Shown here piece by piece: positions 34,174 through 41,176 of a stretch of 64,000 nucleotides of DNA (position 1 is its first letter; the number at the start of each line of letters is the position of its first letter). The notes beneath the pieces are model-generated. The model saw only the letters and a list, made by a program, of their open reading frames with translations, was not told the DNA's origin and did no database searches. A program made the translations under genes and the position numbers. The DNA is from Paenibacillus ginsengihumi DSM 21568 (GTDB lineage Bacteria; Bacillota; Bacilli; Paenibacillales; NBRC-103111), in contig NZ_KB905561.1 in NCBI RefSeq assembly GCF_000380965.1, forward strand, positions 1-64,000, written 5' to 3'.

Positions 34174-34358
34174 TCCTGCAAAAAATGCAACATTTTCCGG
34201 CATCTCCGCTCCAGAGGAAGGGGAATGTTGTATTTCGTGCAACAATTTAGGCGGAGTTGGCTTCAAACCCGGGAACATCGCCCGAAATGTTGCACAAAGT
34301 GCAACATTAAGCCGCCAATAGGGTTGATCCCCCGGTTATTGTTGTACAAAATGCAACA
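34174..34358 (+). repeat. Four-palindrome array (52-62-52 spacing), copy C
   Basis: Modules lie at 34174-34192, 34226-34244, 34288-34306 and 34340-34358, with centres 34183, 34235, 34297 and 34349. Module 3, TGTTGCACAAAGTGCAACA, is perfect, while in copy A the corresponding module is imperfect. The differences are substitutions only; spacing is unchanged. Confidence 0.85.
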
Positions 34359-34371
34359 TTTGCAGGCTCTC

Positions 34372-34537
34372 TTGAAAAATTGGATGGAATTCTCCGGCGA
34401 ATTTTCAGGCACCGCAGGTGATGACCGATGACGACAGGAATCCCTCGTCATAGGCGTCTCTCTTGAAAAACGCCTAGGTCTCCAGACCTGTTTTTGTCTT
34501 CTGATGGTGCCGCGCAAGCAGGCATAGTTGTCTATTA
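34372..34537 (+). repeat. Y unit followed by X unit, plus terminator-like hairpin
   Basis: A Y unit (GGCGAATTTTCAGGCACCG, GATGACCGATGACGACAGG) runs to about 34462 and is followed by a diverged X unit with TCTTCTGATGGTGCCGCGC. Inside the X unit AGGTC-TCCA-GACCT is followed by GTTTTT and could terminate plus-strand transcripts. From 34538 to 34815 no gene or clear repeat was seen. Confidence 0.65.
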
Positions 34538-34815
34538 CATAATAATCAATTGCTTCCCAGAATACAATGCCCGTCCTGCCTTCCCTCCGAGAGAAAGCCT
34601 GGCCGGACGGCCGGCCAACAGGCAAAGACCGGAATCGCCGCGGCGGATACACCTGTCGAATCCGGTCCTGATGGATGCTGCGATATGCACCGCCTGCGGC
34701 CTCCGAGAAGCTGTACGTTGTCGGGCGGCCAGCATCGTCAGGCCGCCTGCCGTCGGCTTCAGCCTGCCGATACCGGGCCTGTTGGCTTATCTCCCCGCCA
34801 AAGGCCGCCCGGCGC

Positions 34816-37428
34816 TTAAAAGGCTGTCACGAGCGGGAGCTCGAACGGATGCGCGAAATTGTCGCTGACCGGGCGCGCCCTCAGGCTGAAATGCGCCCCG
34901 TGCCGCAGATGCCGCGGAATGCGCGCGCTGTACTGCACTGTGTGATGGTGCAGCTGTCGGGCGGGAGTCATGGCGACGATAACCGGATGCCAGCCGTCCG
35001 GCCGCTCTTCGTAGTAAATGAGCTCCAGCGCCACGTCCTTGTGCCAGATCGGGCCGAGCTTCAAGGTAGCGGTCACTTCCTTAAGCTCGGCGGACGGAGC
35101 GCCGTCCGGCGTCGATCCTCCGTCGTTGACCTCCACAATGCGGACCTCGCGCCAATGCTCCAGCATAAACCGCTTGAAATCGGCGACTGCCGCCGCTTCC
35201 TTGCCGCCGTCCGCCATGAGCCGCTCCGCCCGCCGCAGGGAAGGGATATACACCTCGCTTACGTAATCCCGCACCATCCGGTGCGTGTTATAGACGGGGG
35301 CCAGCGTGGCGATGGAGCGCTTCATTCGCTCGATCCATTTCAGCGGCAGCTCTGCCCCGTCGTAATAAAGCGGTGCGATCTCTTCCTCCAGCGTCCGGAA
35401 AATCGATTCCGCGCTGGCGCGATCCTGCGTCTCCCAGTCCGCTTCGCCGCCGTCGCGGATAGCCCAGCCGTTGCTTCCGTCATAGCCTTCTTCCCACCAG
35501 CCATCAAGCACGCTGAAGTGAAGGACGCCGTTCACAGCCGCCTTCATGCCGCTGGTGCCGCTCGCCTCGTGCGGCCGCCGCGGATTGTTCAGCCAGACGT
35601 CCACGCCCTGGACGAGCTGCCTGGCCAGGCTTATGTCGTAGTTTTCGAGCAGGACCACCTTGCCGCGGAACCGCTCCATTCTGGACACGCGGTCGATGTC
35701 GCGGATCATCTCCTGTCCGGGAGCATCGGCCGGATGAGCTTTTCCGGCGAAGATGAGCTGCACCGGCCGCTCGGGATGGTTGACGAGCCGGTCCAGCCGC
35801 TCCAGATCGCTGACGATGAGCCGGGCTCGCTTGTAGGTGGCGAAGCGGCGGGCAAAGCCGATCGTCAGCACGTCCGGCGACAGGCAGGTCAGCGCCTCGC
35901 TGACCGCCTCCTGCGATCCGCCCATGCGCCGCTGCCGCTCGGCCAGGTTGGCGCGGACGCGGCCGATCAGGCGCTGCTTGAGCTGCCTGTGAGCGTGCCA
36001 CAGCGTCTCCGGCGGAATCAGCTCGAGCCCCCGCCAAATATGCGGCTCGGCCTGCTGGAGCGGCCAGGAACCGGGAAGGCAGCGGTCAAGCAGGCTTTTC
36101 AGCTCGGGGGCCAGCCAGGTGGAGAGATGGACGCCGTTCGTGATGTGCCCGATCGGCACGTCCCGCGCCTCAAGCGGCCCGTGGAACGCTCTGAACATGT
36201 TCCGCGAGACGTGCCCGTGCAGCCGGCTGACGCCGTTGCGCAGCGCCGCCGTGCTGAGGGCGAGATACGTCATGTTGAACAGCTGGCGGTCCTCCTCCAG
36301 CCCGAGACGAAGCAGGTCATCCCGATGATCCGGGTAACGGCTCAGCAGCCAGCCCAAATAATACTCGAGCATGGGCAGAGGAAAGGCGTCGTGGCCTGCC
36401 GGCACAGGCGTATGCGTGGTGAACGCCGTGCCGGCCCGCACCGCCTCGAGCGCCGCCGGGAACGGCAGCCCTTCGTCGAGATGCTCGCGAATGCGTTCGA
36501 GCGCAAGGAAAGCGGCATGGCCCTCATTCATGTGAAACACGGCCGGGGAAATGCCGAGCGCCCGCAGCACCTTCACGCCGCCGATGCCAAGCAGCAATTC
36601 CTGGGCGATTCGCACATCGGGGCCGCCGCCGTAGAGCTGTGCCGTCAGCTCGCGGTCCCAGGGGCTGTTGCCGTCCACGTCGGCATCGAGCAGGTAGACC
36701 GGGATGCGGCCGACCCGGACGAGCCAAACCTGCACCTGCACGATGCGGTCCGCCACAGGAACCTCTACCAGAAGAGGCGCTGGGCTGGCGCCGGACTTTT
36801 CGTCAGCTGCTTTCTCAGCCGCCTGATCCGCCTCCTTGTCCGTGTCCTTCCGGCCGCCGCCAGTAGGCGGGGCCGGAACAAGAGAAATCGGCAACTCTTC
36901 CGGCTCGAGTCGCATCGGTTCGGCGAGCTGGTTCCCGTCTGCGTCCAGCTTTTGGCGGAAATATCCCTTCTTGTACAGAAGTCCGACGCCGACCAGCGGA
37001 ACGCCGAGATCGCTGGCCGATTTGCAATGATCGCCCGCCAGCACGCCGAGGCCGCCCGAATAGATCGGCAGCGACTCGTGCAAGCCGAATTCGGCGGAAA
37101 AATAGGCGATAATCCGTCCCCCGTGCTCGGGATACGTATCGTCGAACCACGTACCCGCCCTGCGGCAATCGTCCCACCGGCGCATCACGTTGCGGTACAG
37201 CCGCATGTACGCCGAATCTTTCGTCAGCGCGAGCAGCGATTCCTCGTCCGTTTCCTTCAGCAGCTTGACAGGATTGAAACCGCTGGCTTGCCACCGCTCC
37301 CGGTCAATGCGGGCGAACAGCTCGCACGCCTCCTCGTTCCAGCTGAACCAAAGATTATACGCCAGCTCGGAGAGGCCGGAGATCGCCTCAGGCAGCTGGA
37401 GGCGTGCTTGATTGAAACAGTGTGGCAT
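34816..37428 (-). CDS. glgP: Alpha-glucan (glycogen) phosphorylase, GT35
   Basis: This 870-residue enzyme releases glucose-1-phosphate from glycogen or maltodextrins using pyridoxal phosphate. The cofactor lysine lies in EASGTSGMKAAVNG. Family motifs FHMNEGHAAF and TTHTPVPAGHDAF are present. The N-terminal DUF3417-type region (YNLWFSWN) places it in the shorter alpha-glucan phosphorylase subgroup. An insertion near residues 189-219, rich in Lys, Asp, Glu and Ala, interrupts the N-terminal half and is probably a surface loop. TAGGTGAG precedes the start. It stands alone rather than in a glgBCDAP operon. Confidence 0.93.
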   Translation of the reverse strand: MPHCFNQARLQLPEAISGLSELAYNLWFSWNEEACELFARIDRERWQASGFNPVKLLKETDEESLLALTKDSAYMRLYRNVMRRWDDCRRAGTWFDDTYPEHGGRIIAYFSAEFGLHESLPIYSGGLGVLAGDHCKSASDLGVPLVGVGLLYKKGYFRQKLDADGNQLAEPMRLEPEELPISLVPAPPTGGGRKDTDKEADQAAEKAADEKSGASPAPLLVEVPVADRIVQVQVWLVRVGRIPVYLLDADVDGNSPWDRELTAQLYGGGPDVRIAQELLLGIGGVKVLRALGISPAVFHMNEGHAAFLALERIREHLDEGLPFPAALEAVRAGTAFTTHTPVPAGHDAFPLPMLEYYLGWLLSRYPDHRDDLLRLGLEEDRQLFNMTYLALSTAALRNGVSRLHGHVSRNMFRAFHGPLEARDVPIGHITNGVHLSTWLAPELKSLLDRCLPGSWPLQQAEPHIWRGLELIPPETLWHAHRQLKQRLIGRVRANLAERQRRMGGSQEAVSEALTCLSPDVLTIGFARRFATYKRARLIVSDLERLDRLVNHPERPVQLIFAGKAHPADAPGQEMIRDIDRVSRMERFRGKVVLLENYDISLARQLVQGVDVWLNNPRRPHEASGTSGMKAAVNGVLHFSVLDGWWEEGYDGSNGWAIRDGGEADWETQDRASAESIFRTLEEEIAPLYYDGAELPLKWIERMKRSIATLAPVYNTHRMVRDYVSEVYIPSLRRAERLMADGGKEAAAVADFKRFMLEHWREVRIVEVNDGGSTPDGAPSAELKEVTATLKLGPIWHKDVALELIYYEERPDGWHPVIVAMTPARQLHHHTVQYSARIPRHLRHGAHFSLRARPVSDNFAHPFELPLVTAF

Positions 37429-37464
37429 CGTCTCACCTACTTTTTGAATAATGGAATGGGCACA

Positions 37465-38715
37465 TTAACGGGCCATGCGCCTGACACATGCGCGCCCTGC
37501 GCAGATCGCCGCCGAGACAAGCAGCATCAGGGCCAGCAGCCCGGCGCCGCCGGCGATGGAGTAAGGCATCGTCTGCCGCAGCCAGGCGGCAGGGGAATCC
37601 GCGGCGCCGGGCAGCGGCAGCGGCCCCCAGGCGGCCAGCGTCTCCTGCGGCGGCGCGAGCCAGCTCCATAAGAGGAACACCAGCGCGCAGGAGATCAGCC
37701 CGTGCAGCGCTCTGGCGAACAGGAACGGGCCGTAGCGCAGGTTCGTATGGTGCAGCAGACTCATCGCTTGAGCGTGCACCGACAGCCCGGCCCAGGCCAG
37801 CACCCAGGAGGCGATCGCCGCTTGGTGCAGCAGCGAGCCGCCGGCGGAAGCCGCCGATTTCACCCCGAGCGTGACTTCGAACAGGCCGTTGGCGATGGCT
37901 TCCGCCAGGCCGGCGGGGAAGGAGAACCACTGCAGCGCCGTGTGGAGGACAGCGTACAGGAGCTGCATCATGTTGGCCGAAGCCAGCACCTCCATCACGA
38001 CGGAGAAAAACACGACGAGTCCGCCGATCACCAGCACGAGCCTGAGCGCCGCGCCGACGCCTTCCTGCAGCATGAGCCCGAGCGGGCGGCCGTCGCTTAT
38101 GCGCGCCTCGTGCATCGCGTCGAGCGCTTGCCTTATAATGCCGCCGCGTCTGTGGCGAAGACGTTCGGGGGCGGCTGCGGAATCGCGGCGCTCCCGCTTG
38201 CTGCAGCCGTGAAAACGCATCACGAGCCCTACGAGCACGGCGCCGCCGTAGTGGGCCGCTGCCAGCAGCATGGCCAGGGCGGGATTATGGAAAAACCCGA
38301 CCGATACAGCTCCAATCAGAAAGATCGGGTCCGACGATGTCGTGAAGGAGACGAGCCGCTCTCCCTCCTCCCGGTTCAGCAGGCGCTGCTCCCACAGCTG
38401 GGAGGTCAGGCGGGCGCCCACGGGATAGCCGGACACAAAGCCCATGGTCATGACGAAGCCGCCGATGCCGGGGACGCGAAAGACGGGGCGCATGAGCGGG
38501 TCCAGCAGCGTCCCGAAAAAATGGACCAATCCCATACCCAGCATCACCTCGGACAGCACCAAAAATGGAAACAGCGCGGGGAAGAGGACATCCCACCAGA
38601 TGCCGACTCCTTTGACGGCAGCGCGGAGCGACTCCGCGGGAAACGCCGCCATCAGCAAGGCCAGGCCAATCGCCAGCAAAGCGGCGGGAAAAAACGCGGA
38701 CAGTTTGAGGCGCAT
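37465..38715 (-). CDS. ylbJ: Sporulation integral membrane protein YlbJ
   Basis: This 416-residue polytopic membrane protein resembles YlbJ, required in B. subtilis for proper spore cortex formation. It has about eight to ten hydrophobic segments, the family pattern LFPALFPFLVLSEV, and the nucleoside-transporter-gate-like stretch GFVSGYPVGARL near residue 95. GAAGGGAG precedes the start. It lies 36 bp upstream of glgP on the same strand and may be co-transcribed. In B. subtilis the gene is sigma-E controlled; I could not identify such a promoter here. Confidence 0.88.
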   Translation of the reverse strand: MRLKLSAFFPAALLAIGLALLMAAFPAESLRAAVKGVGIWWDVLFPALFPFLVLSEVMLGMGLVHFFGTLLDPLMRPVFRVPGIGGFVMTMGFVSGYPVGARLTSQLWEQRLLNREEGERLVSFTTSSDPIFLIGAVSVGFFHNPALAMLLAAAHYGGAVLVGLVMRFHGCSKRERRDSAAAPERLRHRRGGIIRQALDAMHEARISDGRPLGLMLQEGVGAALRLVLVIGGLVVFFSVVMEVLASANMMQLLYAVLHTALQWFSFPAGLAEAIANGLFEVTLGVKSAASAGGSLLHQAAIASWVLAWAGLSVHAQAMSLLHHTNLRYGPFLFARALHGLISCALVFLLWSWLAPPQETLAAWGPLPLPGAADSPAAWLRQTMPYSIAGGAGLLALMLLVSAAICAGRACVRRMAR

Positions 38716-38867
38716 GGCAACGACTCCCTTCTCGGTTCAAGCGTCGGACGAACCCTTCATTTCACCATATGTCCTTGTCCTGCAAGACATGACGCTCCTT
38801 CTGTACAAGCGTAACGAAAAAAACATACACGCGGGGCGCAAGCGGCTAATCATTCATCGGGCTTTAT

Positions 38868-38875
38868 GGTACAAT
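38868..38875 (+). promoter_or_regulatory. Extended -10 promoter of the 28-residue membrane peptide gene
   Basis: TGGTACAAT is a near-perfect extended -10 lying about 30 bases before the small gene. No -35 is obvious. Confidence 0.55.
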
Positions 38876-38905
38876 GGAACCATAACGATAGGGAGGGTGA
38901 TCCTT

Positions 38906-38992
38906 ATGATGGGTGTCATTGCCGGCATTATCGTCTGCGCTTTTGTCTATGTCATAAGGGAGACGCTGATGAACGCCGAGGAAGACGCTTAA
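38906..38992 (+). CDS. 28-residue single-pass membrane microprotein
   Basis: This short reading frame encodes 28 residues: a hydrophobic segment MGVIAGIIVCAFVYVI followed by a charged end, RETLMNAEEDA. GGGAGGGTG at 38891-38899 precedes ATG 38906 at good spacing, and an extended -10 lies just upstream. It sits alone between ylbJ (opposite strand) and the globin gene. I recognise no family. A second ATG immediately after the first could serve as the start. Codon use resembles the neighbours. The site and promoter make real translation likely. Confidence 0.6.
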   Translation: MMGVIAGIIVCAFVYVIRETLMNAEEDA

Positions 38993-39051
38993 GCGAAGGC
39001 TGACAGACCCTGCCTTGCCTCACAACGATAACCGCCAGGAGATGAGAGGGT

Positions 39052-39432
39052 ATGCCGGAAGAAACGCATGGAACCTTTTACGAAGCGATGGGTGGGGCCG
39101 AGACGATCCGCCGGATCGTCGAAGCTTTTTATCCGAAGGTACAAGCCCATCCGTTACTCGGGCCGCTGTTTCCCGAGGACATCCGTCCGGTCATGGAGAA
39201 GCAATATATGTTTTTAAGCCAGTTTTTCGGCGGGCCTCCGCTTTATTCCGAGCGCTACGGGCATCCGATGATGCGCGCGCGGCATCTGCCCTTCCCGATT
39301 ACGAAGGAACGGGCGGAAGCGTGGCTTGGCTGCATGAAGCAGGCGCTGGAGGAGACGGGAATGGAGCCGTCCTTGAGGGATGCGGTGCTGGAGAGGCTGC
39401 GCGGTCCGGCCTATCATTTCGTTAATTCATAG
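39052..39432 (+). CDS. Truncated haemoglobin, group II (YjbI-like)
   Basis: This 126-residue protein has the trHb group II pattern: FYEAMGG at the start, a conserved F-YPKVQAHPLL region, RYGHPMMRARHLPF with the haem-ligand His, and AWLGCMKQAL. Such globins bind oxygen or nitric oxide and support redox or peroxide protection. In Bacillales yjbI is linked to the spx/yjbH region; that partner is absent here. A modest AGGAGATGAG precedes the start. Confidence 0.92.
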   Translation: MPEETHGTFYEAMGGAETIRRIVEAFYPKVQAHPLLGPLFPEDIRPVMEKQYMFLSQFFGGPPLYSERYGHPMMRARHLPFPITKERAEAWLGCMKQALEETGMEPSLRDAVLERLRGPAYHFVNS

Positions 39433-39485
39433 AAAAAGGCTAACAACAAGCACCGAAACACGGGGCTTAAAGGGGGGCGGTTAGG

Positions 39486-40235
39486 ATGGAACCGCTGTTT
39501 CAGGTAAAGATCGATTGCGCGCATTGCGGGGAGGCGTTCCGCACGTCGAGAGTGCGCCCCAGCTTCAGGAAAACGGTCAAGACGGATGCGGACTTTTGCC
39601 TGCATTACAAGGACGTGAACCCCGATTATTACGTTGTGCGGGTATGCCCGCACTGCGGCTATGCCTCGACGGAAAATTTCTCGGATCTGACTCCGGCCGG
39701 ACAGGCGGCGATCCAGGCGAACATTTCGGAGCAATGGCAGCGCCGCGATTTCGGCGGCGAGCGGTCGCGCGAGGACGCCATTCAAGCCTACAAGCTGGCC
39801 CTCGTCTGCGCCCAGCTCAAGAAGGAGAAGCGGCGGGTCATCGCCGGATTGCTGCACCATATCGCCTGGCTGTACCGCGAACAGGGCGACGGCGATCAGG
39901 AGCGGCGCTTCCTGCAGCACGCGCTGAACGAGTACATGCTCGTCTACGAGACCGGGATGGATGAGCTCAATCAGGCCCGGCTCATGTATTTGATCGGGGA
40001 GCTGAACCGCCGGCTCAAGCATTATCACGAAGCCGCCCGGTGGTTCTCCCGGGTCGTTAACGACAAGCGTATTATGGATGCGGCGATGATCCGCGCTTCC
40101 CGGGAGCAGTGGGCCGTTACCCGGGAAGAGATGAGGGCGGTGCAGGGGCAGCTTAAGGAAGAAGCGCAAGAAGTGCAGCAAGCAGAGAAAGTGCAGCAAG
40201 CGCAGGAAGCGCATATGCAGGAAAGACGCCTATGA
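39486..40235 (+). CDS. DUF2225 zinc-ribbon/TPR-like protein
   Basis: This 249-residue protein has two CxxC pairs, CAHC and CPHC, in the first 60 residues that should form a zinc ribbon. A helical, TPR-like region follows, with AWLYREQGD and ALNEYMLVYE. It matches DUF2225, a family of unknown function common in Firmicutes. The C terminus is Gln/Glu-rich. The last codons and the stop lie inside an inverted dispersed Y unit (GACGCCTATGAC), so the repeat probably defines the present C terminus. AAGGGGGG precedes ATG 39486. Confidence 0.88.
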   Translation: MEPLFQVKIDCAHCGEAFRTSRVRPSFRKTVKTDADFCLHYKDVNPDYYVVRVCPHCGYASTENFSDLTPAGQAAIQANISEQWQRRDFGGERSREDAIQAYKLALVCAQLKKEKRRVIAGLLHHIAWLYREQGDGDQERRFLQHALNEYMLVYETGMDELNQARLMYLIGELNRRLKHYHEAARWFSRVVNDKRIMDAAMIRASREQWAVTREEMRAVQGQLKEEAQEVQQAEKVQQAQEAHMQERRL

Positions 40236-40272
40236 CGGGCGATTGCTGCGTCATCGGTCGTCGCCTGCGGTG
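40226..40272 (-). repeat. 90-bp dispersed unit 'Y', partial copy overlapping DUF2225 stop
   Basis: GACGCCTATGACGGGCGATTG, then GTCATCGGTCGTC and CCTGCGGTGTTGAA, match the Y unit in minus orientation. The TGA stop of the DUF2225 gene falls inside its first bases. Confidence 0.65.
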
Positions 40273-40281
40273 TTGAAGAAA

Positions 40282-40378
40282 AAGGGACTGTCCCGGAGCC
40301 TCCGAGACGATGGTCAGCCTCAGGCCGCATGATTGCGGCGGCTGCGATTCGCCTGGGGCTCCCTGCGGACAGTCCCTT
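40282..40378. repeat. 97-bp near-perfect inverted repeat ending in GGGACTGTCC
   Basis: Outer arms AAGGGACTGTCC (40282-40293) and GGACAGTCCCTT (40367-40378) are perfect over 12 bp. Inner arms GGAGCC and GGGGCTCC continue the stem. It lies between convergent genes and could act as a bidirectional terminator or be a small MITE-like insertion. Confidence 0.7.
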
Positions 40379-40420
40379 ATGCATTGAGCGGCTTACGAAG
40401 CCTGGAAGCGATCGGCCATT

Positions 40421-40660
40421 CTATGCCTTGCGGCGCAGCGGGCGGGCGGCAAGCAGGTAATCGGCGTCGGCGTCGACCACTGTCATCTTGCCGCGGCAGC
40501 AGGGCAGCACGAGCAGCCGCTTGGCGCCTTCGCGGATGGCGGTCAAATCCTTCTCCTTAAGCGGCAGCAGCACATTGGGCGCTTGACAGAAGGGGCAGGA
40601 GTGAAGATACAGATCTGGCCCGTAACGCTCGTACGGCCACGTATTTTCGAACGGAATCAT
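40421..40660 (-). CDS. Small cysteine-motif protein downstream of yycC
   Basis: This 79-residue protein carries CPFC and a later CC pair (VLPCCRGKM) that could bind zinc. It starts with MIPFENTWPYERYG, and I recognise no family. AAGGAGA precedes ATG 40660. Its start overlaps the yycC stop by 4 bases, so the two are translationally coupled. A much longer frame exists upstream but has no start signal. The function is unknown; metal binding is inferred only from the cysteines. Confidence 0.75.
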   Translation of the reverse strand: MIPFENTWPYERYGPDLYLHSCPFCQAPNVLLPLKEKDLTAIREGAKRLLVLPCCRGKMTVVDADADYLLAARPLRRKA

Positions 40661-40812
40661 TCCGTCTCCTTCTTGGTGCCGGTCCTGGAAGCGAGCTCGG
40701 CCAGCTTCTGAAGCAAAATATGCTGCGGCATATGCATGAGATGCTCGATCGGCACGTTCAGCTCCTTGGCCAGCTTTTGGGCGGTTTCCGGGGAAATTTG
40801 CAGAGGCTTCAT
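40657..40812 (-). CDS. yycC: YycC family small protein
   Basis: This 51-residue protein has the sequence MKPLQISPETAQKLAKEL at its start and LMHMPQHILLQKLAEL, which fits the YycC-like family of short Bacillales proteins of unknown function. AAGGAG lies nine bases before ATG 40812. It is the first gene of a two-gene unit with the cysteine-motif protein. The assignment comes from memory of the family pattern, not a search. Confidence 0.7.
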   Translation of the reverse strand: MKPLQISPETAQKLAKELNVPIEHLMHMPQHILLQKLAELASRTGTKKETE

Positions 40813-40949
40813 TGGCGAACGCTCCTTTCGCGCGAACGTTGTCGCGAATCGTAGTATTGTGTCCATTTAAACATAACCTCCGTAGGGAATTCAACCGGAA
40901 AAAGAGCCAGCGAGGCGTTTGGAACGAGCTCTTGAACAGTTGCCGGCTA

Positions 40950-41130
40950 TCTGAAAAAAATTTCAACAACCGCAGGCCGCGGCGGATGACGAGCGGTTGT
41001 GTTCGCGCTCAACGTGGTGTCCTGATAATACGACGATGCTGCCGCGAATGATCCGTAACCGCAGGCGGCGGCCGGCATGACGGTGTCATAAGGATTGGTT
41101 TGTCGTAGGCGCCGGTCGGAAAATATGCTT
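40950..41130 (+). repeat. Two decayed Y-unit fragments in the yycC/pepF divergent region
   Basis: TTCAACAACCGCAGG...GGATGACGAGCGG near 40963 and TAACCGCAGGCGGCGG...CATGACGGTGTCATAAGG near 41055 resemble the core of the Y unit but have lost its flanks. The 40813-41176 interval has no gene. Confidence 0.4.
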
Positions 41131-41176
41131 TAATGAAGAAAGAAACAGGAACTTCCAGGAAAGGTGAGATGGAATC

